NCBI GenBank assembly: GCA_002344135.1
Contig: DDTO01000002.1
Coordinates: 546,794 to 610,793 of the forward strand
DNA from: Chthonomonas sp. UBA2362
Lineage (GTDB): Bacteria; Armatimonadota; Fimbriimonadia; Fimbriimonadales; Fimbriimonadaceae
Length of the DNA: 64,000 nucleotides
Direction of reading: 5' to 3'
The notes under the pieces are model-generated. The model saw nothing but the letters and a program-made list of their open reading frames with translations. It made no database searches and was not told the origin of the DNA. The position numbers and the translations under genes are program-made. Positions 33,909-41,814 of the stretch are shown here, piece after piece. The stretch's first letter is position 1; every line of letters starts with the position of its first letter.

Positions 33909-34964
33909 ATGAAGATATTCCTATTCGTATTCGCGCTCGCCAGTGTGGTCGCCGGTTGCGGCCCGGGATCAAAATCCCTAGCCAAAGGCGAGACCAAGCC
34001 CGACGCCATGATCCAGGTAGAAGGCGTGAAGGACTACGTGCTTGCCCAGCCGGTCTCGTACCGCAACGTCAGCGTCATCCCTGTCCTCACCACGAAGAAA
34101 CCCGATCCCAACGAGCAAGACTACGTCAGCCTCGAGGAAGCCAAGAAGAACGACTGGGTCGAGATCGTCGAAAAGCCCGGCGACGAGGAAGTGAACGAAC
34201 TCCAGGTTCGCAACAAAGGCCCGCGTCCGTTGCTTCTGCTGGCCGGCCAGCTGCTGATCGGCGGCAAACAGGACCGAATCGTCGGCAAAGACACTGTCGT
34301 GCCGCCGGGCGAAACGGTGTTGGTTCCGGTCTACTGCGTCGAACACGGGCGCTGGAGCGGATCGAGCATGAAGTTCGAGTATCGCGACATGCAGGTACCG
34401 GCCAAGGTGAAGGAGTCCGCGATGTACGGACACCAGGAGGAAGTTTGGTCGCGCGTGAGCGAATACAACAAGAACGCCGCCGCGACACCCGGCGTGTCCA
34501 CCATTCAGGCTGGACTCGATTCGGACGAAGTGCGCAAGGCCGTCGATGAGGGCTTGGCCCTCCTTGCCGCGGGCTTGAAGGACGAGCGAGTGGTCGGCCT
34601 GATCTACTGCGTGGACGGCAAAGTAACGAGCATGGAACTTTTTGGCTCGCCGAAGCTATTCGCAGGCTCACGCGATGGCCTCCTCAAGGGGATGCTTGCC
34701 GATGCGGCGGTCGCCGGCGGCGCTGAGAAGGCGCCCGACCTCGAAGATGCCAAGCGGTTTCTAGCGAAGGCGGTCAACGCCCCGCGCTCGCTGGCCGCCA
34801 CCAACGGCGGAGAGGCCGCCCGGCGACGGGTCGATTCCTCCCTTCTCGGCATCGCCCATGACGGGATCCGTGGCCAGGAGGTGACGGCCGCCCCCGCCGA
34901 TAGCGCGGCCTCGTCGCCCAGCGAGCGACAACTGGTTCACGGCAACTACACGAACAACGAGTAG
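33909..34964 (+). CDS. lipoprotein with an ARPP-1-like domain
   Basis: A 351-residue exported protein; the signal ends in the lipobox region ASVVAGCGPG. The body matches the ARPP-1 pattern (DUF6569): ELQVRNKGPRPLLLLAGQLL, GGKQDRIVGKDTVVPPGETV and VPVYCVEHGRWSG, where the Cys-Val-Glu block is the strongest mark. The domain is usually found in ADP-ribosylation/stress-associated contexts, but no biochemical role is established. The C-terminus is low complexity. Here it stands alone, divergent from the TIM-barrel gene. GGTGGAG about 10 bases upstream may serve as ribosome-binding site. Confidence 0.78.
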   Translation: MKIFLFVFALASVVAGCGPGSKSLAKGETKPDAMIQVEGVKDYVLAQPVSYRNVSVIPVLTTKKPDPNEQDYVSLEEAKKNDWVEIVEKPGDEEVNELQVRNKGPRPLLLLAGQLLIGGKQDRIVGKDTVVPPGETVLVPVYCVEHGRWSGSSMKFEYRDMQVPAKVKESAMYGHQEEVWSRVSEYNKNAAATPGVSTIQAGLDSDEVRKAVDEGLALLAAGLKDERVVGLIYCVDGKVTSMELFGSPKLFAGSRDGLLKGMLADAAVAGGAEKAPDLEDAKRFLAKAVNAPRSLAATNGGEAARRRVDSSLLGIAHDGIRGQEVTAAPADSAASSPSERQLVHGNYTNNE

Positions 34965-34977
34965 AGGGCGCTGCGTC

Positions 34978-35010
34978 GTCCCGGCGGTCCCGGACTTGGA
35001 CCGCCGGGAC
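34978..35010 (+). terminator. perfect 13-bp hairpin after the ARPP-1-like gene
   Basis: GTCCCGGCGGTCC (34978-34990) pairs perfectly with GGACCGCCGGGAC (34998-35010) around a 7-base loop. There is no T-tract. The 3' arm overlaps the TTGGAC -35 of the next gene, so hairpin and promoter are nested. Confidence 0.55.
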
Positions 35011-35026
35011 CGCGAGAACCTATAAT
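34996..35026 (+). promoter_or_regulatory. promoter (TTGGAC-N19-TATAAT), leaderless
   Basis: TATAAT (35021-35026) is followed by 6 bases and GTG 35033. TTGGAC (34996-35001) is a possible -35 at a long 19-bp spacing. Confidence 0.6.
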
Positions 35027-35032
35027 CCAATC

Positions 35033-35332
35033 GTGATCGACGCGATCCCTTGGTGGGTGACCCTCGCGCTTCTGATCGGGTTCGCCGCGATCCTGTCCTA
35101 CGTCATCTGGACGCCGCCGAAGCAACGCGACCCGCAAATGGGCATGGCGATCGGATGCCTGATGTTCGTTCTGGCGTTCAACGTCGTCCTGCTGATTCTG
35201 TTCGGAATCGCGATGCTCTACAGGGTCGCGTGGCTCGAGAAGGGAATCACATCGATCTGCCTCTTCGTGATCGGATTCTGGATCCTCTCCCTAATCGAGA
35301 ACCTCGTCAAGGCTTGGCGATCTCGTCGGTGA
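35033..35332 (+). CDS. small integral membrane protein
   Basis: A 99-residue protein with three hydrophobic segments (about residues 6-25, 38-61 and 68-88) and a basic C-terminus (KAWRSRR). No family recognised. The GTG start is fixed by a consensus TATAAT 6 bases upstream, which makes this one of the clearest leaderless genes of the window. The globin gene follows after 49 bp. Confidence 0.72.
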   Translation: MIDAIPWWVTLALLIGFAAILSYVIWTPPKQRDPQMGMAIGCLMFVLAFNVVLLILFGIAMLYRVAWLEKGITSICLFVIGFWILSLIENLVKAWRSRR

Positions 35333-35381
35333 GGTCGACTCCACATCTCAAGCCGATCCACCGATAATTGCTAGATACGCC

Positions 35382-35795
35382 ATGGACTATCGGCAGCGCA
35401 AGATTATCAAGAGCTCCTTCGCGATCGTGCGGCCTCGCATGAAGCACATGATGGCCGACTTCTACGATCGGCTCTTCACGAGGCGCCCGGATTATCGCAC
35501 CCTCTTCCCGGATGACATGGCCACCCAGCACGTCAAGTTCATCCAGTTCTTCAGCCAACTGATCGGCATGATCGATCACCTGGACTCCGTCAACGAGTCC
35601 TGCAGGGTGCTCGGCCGCAACCATGCCGGCTACGGAGTTCAGCCCGAAGACTATGACGTCGTGGGTGTCGTGCTGCTGGAAACGCTCGAGAATGCCCTCG
35701 GTGAAGAATGGTCTTCCGACCTTGCCACGGCTTGGGCCGAACTCTACGCGACTATCAGTTCCGCGATGATTTCGGCTAGCCGGCAGGCAGCGTAA
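35382..35795 (+). CDS. single-domain bacterial globin
   Basis: A 137-residue haem protein of the flavohaemoglobin/SDgb type. The fold runs from IIKSSFAIVRPRMKHMMADF (A-B helices) through FYDRLFTRRPDYRTLFP to the proximal His in LGRNHAGYGVQPEDYDVVG. The distal region is MATQHVKFIQFF. No reductase domain follows, so it needs an external electron donor. Likely roles are nitric oxide detoxification or oxygen handling, by family. Its 3' end overlaps the converging LTxxQ gene by 20 bp. Confidence 0.9.
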   Translation: MDYRQRKIIKSSFAIVRPRMKHMMADFYDRLFTRRPDYRTLFPDDMATQHVKFIQFFSQLIGMIDHLDSVNESCRVLGRNHAGYGVQPEDYDVVGVVLLETLENALGEEWSSDLATAWAELYATISSAMISASRQAA

Positions 35796-36489
35796 GCTTC
35801 TTGCCTTTCAGTGCTTCCCAGGCTGATTTCTGTTGGGCGGTGAGGGAGGCGGTCACCTTCGCTTCGGCGTCCTTGCGCAGTTTCGTAATCTGGGGTTCGA
35901 TCTTCTTGTGGACGGCCTCGGCTCTGCGGTTGGCCTCGTCCATCAAGTCCTTGGCTTCCTTCTCGGTCTTGGGTTTCTTGGATTTCAAGTCCTTGACGGC
36001 CGCTTCGATCGCCTTGTCCTGGAGTTCGGCGGCTTTGCGGATCGCTGTCTCGAAAGTGGTCTGGATCGTTTTTAGCTGAGCCGGGGTTAGCCCCACTCGC
36101 TTGGCCACGACGGGATCGGCAAGGGCGGGTAGGCCCGATTGCTGCAGGGTCACCTCTCTCAGCCGCTTAAGCTGCGATGGAGTCAACTGCTTCAGGACGC
36201 CCTTCTTGAGGCTCTCGTAGGCGGCTTTCACTTTCGGGTCGGCATCGGAGGGCGGTTTGCCCGACTTGTCCTTCTTCGCTTTATCGAGCAGCGAGCCCAT
36301 GCTCGAATTGAATTGGTCGGCGAACTTGTTCATGGCCGCGCGCTGCATTTCGCTCAATCCGAGCTCCTTTTGCAAAGGCTTGGCTTGGAGGATGGCGATG
36401 TTCGAAACCGCGTAGTCGAACGGGTCCATTGCCTGGGCGGTGGCCCAGGCCGAGGCGAGGATCGCCGGTAGGATGAAAAGTCTCTTCAT
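35776..36489 (-). CDS. periplasmic LTxxQ (Spy/CpxP-like) protein
   Basis: A 237-residue exported, Lys-rich helical protein with a signal peptide (cleavage near WATAQA). LGLSEMQRAAMNKFADQF, KQLTPSQLKRLREVTLQQSG, RVGLTPAQLKTIQTTFE and TASLTAQQKSAWEAL each resemble the LTxxQ repeat of Spy/CpxP chaperones and stress sensors. A long charged helix occupies the C-terminal half. A chaperone role is inference. TATCAT lies 8 bases before ATG 36489; the longer reading from 36549 is rejected. Confidence 0.75.
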   Translation of the reverse strand: MKRLFILPAILASAWATAQAMDPFDYAVSNIAILQAKPLQKELGLSEMQRAAMNKFADQFNSSMGSLLDKAKKDKSGKPPSDADPKVKAAYESLKKGVLKQLTPSQLKRLREVTLQQSGLPALADPVVAKRVGLTPAQLKTIQTTFETAIRKAAELQDKAIEAAVKDLKSKKPKTEKEAKDLMDEANRRAEAVHKKIEPQITKLRKDAEAKVTASLTAQQKSAWEALKGKKLTLPAG

Positions 36490-36497
36490 CGCCTGCA

Positions 36498-36503
36498 ATG
36501 ATA
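36498..36503 (-). promoter_or_regulatory. leaderless-type -10 (TATCAT) for the LTxxQ gene
   Basis: TATCAT ends 8 bases before ATG 36489. Confidence 0.4.
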
Positions 36504-36624
36504 CGCCGCGGGCTGGCGCAAAGTTTTCTCGACAATTTTCTACGGTCACGCGTGTTTTGCGCTGGTTTCACGGTTGCGCTAGATCATGGCCTCGTAGCCC
36601 ATGAAACGGGCCAGGAGAACAACT

Positions 36625-38122
36625 ATGAAGACTATCGTAACCACCATCGTCATCGGCGCCACCACGGTGGGCGCCGTCGCCTCTGCCACTTTCGTCGGCC
36701 TCGGCGACGTGCCGGGCGGAGGAAACCAGAGTTTCGCAAATGCCATTTCCCGCAATGGAATGTGGATCGTCGGACAGGGGACCGCGGCGACCGGAAACAT
36801 GGCCTATCGCTGGAGCCCACAGACGGGAATGCTCAGCCTCGGTCTGCTTCCGGGCGGGTCCTGGTCTCGGGCGAGCGGCCTCAACTGGAACGGCTCGGTG
36901 ATCGTCGGTACCGCAAACGGCGGCGGGTCTCACGCCTATCGCTGGACGGTCGGAACGGGGATGGTCAGCCTTCCTGACCTGGACGGTGGCTTCGTCAGCG
37001 GGGGAGCCTACGGCGTCTCGGGCGATGGCAACGTCGTCTTTGGTTACGGCACCGGTCAAGACGGTTCGGAGATGACTCGCTGGGTCAATGGCCAGGTGTT
37101 CTCGCTGGGCAATCTCGACTACACCTCGAACTGGGCCCAGGGCGCAACTTGCTCCTCTTACGACGGCTCCACGATCTATGGATTCAGTGGCATCGGCAAC
37201 ACGAGCTACGCGACCGTTGTGGACCTCACAAGCCGGCCTGGCGCCCCTCTACCACCAAGGTAACGACCGCGCCATCTACGGATTGGGAACGACCGACGAC
37301 GGCGAGACCGTCGTTGGCTGGGGCGTCCGCGGCACCGGCTGGGTGCATGCCTACGTCAAGACCGGCAACAACGTTGCCTGGCTGCCAGGCCTGAACGCGA
37401 ACGACAGTGGCGCCGCTCACGCCGTCTCGCCGTACGGCGATTACATCGGCGGTGAGTCTCTCCCGGACGGAGCCTGCGTGTGGGATGTCGTTCACGGGCC
37501 CCGCTCGCTCCGTTCGATTCTCGAATTCCACAGGGCGAACGGATTCGGCGGATGGGAGCTCACGAAGATCACCGGAATCACCGTCGTTGGCGACGAGGTG
37601 AGAGTCTGCGGCAATGGCGTGAATCCCCAAGCCCAAGACGAGGCTTTCTACGCCACCTTCCCCGTCACTCGCCAAATGCTTTCGGGGCAGTGTTTCCTCC
37701 AAGACTTCAGCAATATGGCCGGCCAGATGATCCTCATCCAGATCCGCGAGGTCGGATCGACCGAGCCGATTACGACCTACTTCGCGTACCTCGATGCCGT
37801 GGGCCGCTACTCGGTCGAGACGCAGATGCCGATCGGCGAGTACGACGTGTCGATCAAGGGCTCGCATTGGCTCCGCCACACCGAAAGCAACGTGACGTTC
37901 ACCGGAACCAGCGCCGGCGCAAACTGCTCGCTGATCAACGGCGACGTGGACGGCGACAACGAAGTCTCCATCGGCGACTACGGCCGACTGTCCGCGGCGT
38001 TCGGCACTAGCCTCGGCGACGCGCTGTACGACTACGAGGCCGACCTCGACGGCGACGGCACGGTCGACATCGGTGACTTCGCCATCCTCAGCACGAACTT
38101 CGGCTCGGTCGGCAACGACTAG
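36625..38122 (+). CDS. secreted beta-propeller-like protein with dockerin-type tail, frameshifted
   Basis: AGGAG-N7-ATG 36625 starts a secreted protein (signal peptide about 20 residues). Repeats such as GNMAYRWSPQTGMLSLGLLP and GGSHAYRWTVGTGMVSLPDL resemble HAF-type extracellular repeats. The first frame stops at 37263. Deleting one C near 37231-37236 joins it to a frame open to 38122, restoring LTSGLAPLYHQGNDRAIYGLG and the same repeat pattern. The tail has two Ca-binding loops (DVDGDNEVSIGDYGRLSAAF and DLDGDGTVDIGDFAILSTNF), a type I dockerin pattern. The reading break is either a true mutation, a sequencing error or, less likely, recoding. Without repair the product is about 213 residues. 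Confidence 0.75.
37231..37236 (+). other. single-base insertion breaking the dockerin-type gene
   Basis: The sequence AGCCGG carries one C more than the two flanking frames allow. Upstream reads in frame to ATVVDLTS; downstream resumes as GLAPLYHQG in the next frame. The site is not a classic slippery heptamer. Confidence 0.65.
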
Positions 38123-38252
38123 CAAGCTGAACCCCTGAGTCCCAGCCACGCAGTGGGAGAGACAAGACCTTGTTTCGAGCGGTCATGACTCTGGGGGCAA
38201 CTCCTCCGGATAGCAAGACTAGCGGATCGTCGCCGCCTTCCCGCCCACCCAC

Positions 38253-38278
38253 GGTCGCCCCGGCTTGCCGGGGCGACC
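38253..38278 (+). terminator. perfect 11-bp hairpin between convergent genes
   Basis: GGTCGCCCCGG (38253-38263) and CCGGGGCGACC (38268-38278) enclose a CTTG loop. It lies in the 254-bp gap between the dockerin-type and MFS genes and could end transcription from both sides. No T-tract on either strand. Nothing else is seen in the gap. Confidence 0.55.
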
Positions 38279-38376
38279 TCCCGCGTCGACGATCCGCGAA
38301 CGGCGCGAGCGGTCAGCCCACCCTGCCCTGATCTGGGCGGGAGGCCTGCGGAGCGGACAGTCCCGAGCCAGGCTCC

Positions 38377-39627
38377 TCAAGACTGCCCATGCTCGTACTC
38401 CACCAGTGCCCGCGCCCGCGACCAATGGGCGGCGACCAGCACGCAGAGGCCGCCTCCGATGATGATGGAGGCGCGCTCACCCCAAAGCCCGGCCACAGCT
38501 CCCGCCTCGAAGTCGCCGAGCTGCGGACCCGAGATGTGGAACAGGCTGCTCGTGGCGCTCATGCGGCCTCGAAGTTCATCGGGCGTTGCCAACTGCCGGA
38601 TGGTCTGCCGCAGCACGGTGCTTATCATGTCGGCCGCCCCGACCGCGGCGAGGCTAATGGCGGCGGTCATGAGCGTCTGTGAGAGACCGAAGGAAATCGT
38701 CGCCAGGCCGTAGAGACCGATCATCCCGACCACGACCCGGCCCTGGCGGCGGGCCGTAGGGAACCAGGCCATCCCCGTGGCCGCTAAGAGCGCGCCGACG
38801 CCGGTCGAGGCCGCCAGGATGCCGTAGCCCTGGGGGCCCAGCTTCAAGATCGCCCCCGCGAACGCCGGCAACAAGGCCTCGGCTCCCGAGAAAAGCGTAG
38901 CCCAAAAATCGATCCACATCGCGCTTCGAACGACCGGAGTTCGGTTCACGAACCGCAGTCCCTCGCCGATCCGGGCGAGCACCTCACGGATGTTCTGCGG
39001 CCGATCCGGATTCATCGTCTGCCTCGGGTTGAGACGCCAAACCGCCACGAGCACGGCGATGAACGAAAAGAAGTTCAGCCCATAACACAGCGCCAAACCC
39101 TCGAGCCCGAAGAGCCCCGGCGAGGCCAGCAAGAACCCCGCAATGATCGGACCGATCACGTCGCTCAGCCTCCAGCTCATCCCGTTGAGACTGGCCGCGT
39201 TCGGGAAGTGCTCGATTGGCACGAGGCCGACGACCATTGATTGCCTCGCCGGACCGTCGAATGCGCGAGCCACCGCGTTGCAGCCCACGAAGAGGTAGAG
39301 CAGGCCCACCGTGATGAGGCCCGCCGAGGTCGTCCAGAAGAGTGCCAGCGCAACGACCGCCATCGCACTCTGCATCGCGATCATGATCTTGCGCCGATCC
39401 GCATGATCCGCCAGCACCCCTCCAAAGAGCGTAAAGACCAGCAGCGGGCCCACCCGAACCAAGCCCAGGAGCCCCACCATGAGCGAACTGCCCGTCAAGT
39501 GGTAGACGTGCCAAGCGATCGCCCACGCCTGAATCGTGTTGCCGGTGTTCGAGACGAAACTTCCGAGCACGTAGTTGCGAAACCCGGGGCTTCGGAGCGC
39601 GGGCAGGCGATCGGAGAGCCTCGACAT
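38377..39627 (-). CDS. MFS transporter (EntS/MFS_3-like)
   Basis: A 416-residue secondary transporter with 11-12 hydrophobic segments. The N-terminal FRNYVLGSFVSNTGNTIQAW and LLVFTLFGGVLADHADRRKI (loop 2-3 motif, G-x3-D-x2-RR type) are typical of the MFS_3 exporter group that includes EntS and macrolide exporters. FDGPARQSMVVGLVP is another family mark. The substrate cannot be inferred. It starts one base after the LOG-gene stop, so the two are cotranscribed. Confidence 0.85.
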   Translation of the reverse strand: MSRLSDRLPALRSPGFRNYVLGSFVSNTGNTIQAWAIAWHVYHLTGSSLMVGLLGLVRVGPLLVFTLFGGVLADHADRRKIMIAMQSAMAVVALALFWTTSAGLITVGLLYLFVGCNAVARAFDGPARQSMVVGLVPIEHFPNAASLNGMSWRLSDVIGPIIAGFLLASPGLFGLEGLALCYGLNFFSFIAVLVAVWRLNPRQTMNPDRPQNIREVLARIGEGLRFVNRTPVVRSAMWIDFWATLFSGAEALLPAFAGAILKLGPQGYGILAASTGVGALLAATGMAWFPTARRQGRVVVGMIGLYGLATISFGLSQTLMTAAISLAAVGAADMISTVLRQTIRQLATPDELRGRMSATSSLFHISGPQLGDFEAGAVAGLWGERASIIIGGGLCVLVAAHWSRARALVEYEHGQS

Positions 39628-40215
39628 TTAGCGGACTTCCGAAGAAACCCAGTCCTGTTTCGCGGGCGGGCGCCAGGCTTCCATTCGGGCCAGCAGGGCA
39701 TCGAAATCGGCATCGATCATCACCGAAGACCGGTGTTCGTCTCGAAGGAAGCCCTCGGAGACCGCGTGATCGAGCATTGCCCGGAGGGGTCCGAAGTATT
39801 CCTCGACATCGAGCACGCCCGTCGGCTTGGAGTGGATTCCCAATTGCGACCACGTGAGAACCTCGAAGAGCTCTTCGAAGGTCCCTAGGCCGCCGGGAAG
39901 TGCGATGAAGGCATCGGAGAGGTCTGACATGAGGGCTTTGCGCTCATGCATATTGGCGACGATTCGCAGGTCCTGCAATTCGTTTCGGGCGACCTCTCTC
40001 TCGACGAGGGCTTGGGGAATCACGCCGATCACCTCGCCTCCAGCCTCCTCCGCGGCCTTCGCCGCCTCACCCATTAGCCCGATGCCGCCACCGCCATAGA
40101 CCAATGCGATCCCGCGCTCGGCAAGCCGCCGCCCAACGCTCCGGGCGGCTTCCGCGTAGCCCGCCCTCTCCCCGACCCTCGAGCCGCAAAACACGCAGAT
40201 CCTCCCGAAGCCCAC
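39628..40215 (-). CDS. LOG-family (TIGR00730) cytokinin-type phosphoribohydrolase
   Basis: A 195-residue Rossmann-like protein that in its family cleaves nucleoside 5'-monophosphates to base and ribose-5-phosphate. Motifs: ICVFCGSRVGERAGY, LVYGGGGIGLMGEAAKAA and the signature ALPGGLGTFEELFEVLTWSQLG-like PGGxGTxxE block. MHERKALM carries the conserved Arg-Lys pair. GTG 40215 follows TAGATT by 6 bases. Downstream and abutting is the MFS transporter. Confidence 0.9.
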   Translation of the reverse strand: MGFGRICVFCGSRVGERAGYAEAARSVGRRLAERGIALVYGGGGIGLMGEAAKAAEEAGGEVIGVIPQALVEREVARNELQDLRIVANMHERKALMSDLSDAFIALPGGLGTFEELFEVLTWSQLGIHSKPTGVLDVEEYFGPLRAMLDHAVSEGFLRDEHRSSVMIDADFDALLARMEAWRPPAKQDWVSSEVR

Positions 40216-40221
40216 TCGTGG

Positions 40222-40227
40222 AATCTA
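40222..40227 (-). promoter_or_regulatory. leaderless-type -10 (TAGATT) for the LOG gene
   Basis: TAGATT ends 6 bases before GTG 40215. Confidence 0.45.
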
Positions 40228-40536
40228 CCCGCTCCAGTGCGCGGCGACGAATTGGACACCGCATCCCTCCAAACCAATTGCAGCCTCGCCTCCGCCGCAC
40301 CAATCATTGGGAATGCATGACGTGGCATCCGCCATCCCGAGCCTGCCGAGGGATCGTCCTGCTGCTTCCCGCATCGTAGCGCGACGATTCCTCCGCTCCG
40401 CTTCGCTGCGGTCGGAATAAATCAATGCGCAACGCCATGCCGTCGTCCCGGCAGAATCTGTCTTGCTCACGCGGCGCCTCGCTATCATTTACAGCAGTCT
40501 GTCGCTCGTGCCAAGGGCGCAACAGGGGCGGGCGCA

Positions 40537-40557
40537 CCCCCTCATGCAATGAGGGGG
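40537..40557. repeat. perfect hairpin CCCCCTCAT/ATGAGGGGG
   Basis: Nine-bp perfect stem (40537-40545 with 40549-40557) around a GCA loop. Related in sequence to the hairpin at 40667-40688. Confidence 0.6.
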
Positions 40558-40666
40558 ATCGGGCCGCGACGGAGGAGCGTGCCTGAGGGGGAGTAATCGT
40601 GAGAGCACCCTCGAGGGTGTAGAAGTTCATATCACTCCCCCTCTTCGTGTGCTTCGCGGCGAAGGT

Positions 40667-40688
40667 CCCCCTCGTCGAGACGAGGGGG
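40667..40688. repeat. perfect hairpin CCCCCTCGTC/GACGAGGGGG
   Basis: Ten-bp perfect inverted repeat (40667-40676 with 40679-40688) separated by GA. Shares the CCCCCTC...GAGGGGG arms with the hairpin 130 bp upstream. Confidence 0.6.
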
Positions 40689-41319
40689 ATACCCCTCCCG
40701 CTTCGCTTCGCTCAGCGACCTCCCCACTGCGTGGAGAGGTGTTCTCGCGCCGGCGTCATGCCGAACCTGCCGAGGGATGTCGAGTGCAGCAGCGTCGAAA
40801 AGCGCGGTCGAGCCCGCGCACTCCAAAGGGCTGCCGCCCGGTCGAACCGCAGCAGAGCGATTCCTCCGCCCTGCTTCGCTTCGGTTCGGCGCCGACTACT
40901 CTCGAAGTCGTCACGCCCGAGAGGGTCGCCGAAGACGGCGAAGCTGCTTGCCAGGCCCTGGTTATCGGCACGGCGGGCCCGTCACTTCACCCTTGCTCTG
41001 CCGTCTTTCCAATGATCGACCGAAGATTTGCCTATGATTTGCCGATGATTTCGATCTTAGGCAAAGCGGCGGATCGCCTTGGGATGGGCTTGGGTTGGAC
41101 GGAAGACCAAAGGCGAGCCAAGCCCGCACGCGCCGTCGCGCACGCCGAGCGAGGACGCGCGCTATCCCGGCGGGGAACCGTCGGGCCGGGCTAGCGATCA
41201 CCCTCAAGGGCTTTCCGGGTAGGTGTAGGTCTGGGACTTGCGCGGCGCCGGCTGCCCCGCTCCTGCCTTCCGGCATCCTCCACGAGACTTGCGTGCGAGA
41301 CGGTTCTTTCCGATCGGCC

Positions 41320-41811
41320 TCAGACGCCTCGATCCAGGTCCCGGTCGCGGCGCCGGACTTCTTCCGATTGGGCATCGCGGAAGAGCTCGAAACGCTCGGC
41401 GAGGCCGGGGTCGGAGGTCGCCAGGATCTGCACGGCGAGCAAGCCGGCATTTCTTCCTCCCCCGATGGCGACGGTCGCCACCGGCACTCCCGCAGGCATC
41501 TGGACAATCGAGTAGAGCGAATCGAGGCCGGAGAGCGCTCTTGTAGGCACGGGGACCCCGATGACCGGCAATGGAGTTAGGCTGGCGACCATCCCAGGCA
41601 AGTGGGCTGCGCCTCCGGCTCCGGCGACGATCACCTTCAGCCCGCGGGCCCGAGCCGATTTGGCGTACTCGAACATCGCGTCGGGCGTTCGATGGGCCGA
41701 AAGGACGCGCATTTCGAACGGCACTTCGAACTCGCGCAACGCATCGGCGGCCGGCCGCAGCGTCTCGAGGTCGTTGTCGCTGCCCATCACGATGCCGACG
41801 AGCGGATTCAT
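41320..41811 (-). CDS. purE: N5-carboxyaminoimidazole ribonucleotide mutase (class I PurE)
   Basis: Purine biosynthesis enzyme converting N5-CAIR to CAIR, 163 residues, full length. GIVMGSDNDLETLRPAADAL, RVLSAHRTPDAMFEYAKSA and VIVAGAGGAAHLPGMVASLT form the active site; the SAHR block contains the catalytic His. ALSGLDSLYSIVQMPAGVPV and NAGLLAVQIL complete the family. It starts 3 bp after the M61 peptidase stop, so it is second in that operon. purK is not adjacent. Confidence 0.95.
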   Translation of the reverse strand: MNPLVGIVMGSDNDLETLRPAADALREFEVPFEMRVLSAHRTPDAMFEYAKSARARGLKVIVAGAGGAAHLPGMVASLTPLPVIGVPVPTRALSGLDSLYSIVQMPAGVPVATVAIGGGRNAGLLAVQILATSDPGLAERFELFRDAQSEEVRRRDRDLDRGV

Positions 41812-41814
41812 CGG

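Larger units (their letters stand above)
40216..41319. repeat. gene-free region of dispersed and inverted repeats
   Basis: About 1.1 kb without a convincing gene. One motif containing CCTGCCGAGGGAT occurs near 40340-40352 and 40768-40780. A second, GATTCCTCCG followed by an alternating GCTTCGCT tract, occurs near 40384 and 40859. The pairs keep the same order, so the region looks like two diverged copies of a repeat cassette. Two near-identical G/C hairpins lie between them (40537-40557, 40667-40688). GATTTGCC is repeated near 41026-41047. Open frames here have repeat-like, low-complexity translations and no start signals. Confidence 0.6.

Noticed and set aside
35360..35372. Second sigma-28 promoter (CCGATAA before the globin)
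   Set aside because: No TAAA box at the right distance upstream.
40500..40700. CRISPR-like repeats
   Set aside because: Only two related hairpins with different loops and no regular repeat-spacer spacing; no cas genes.
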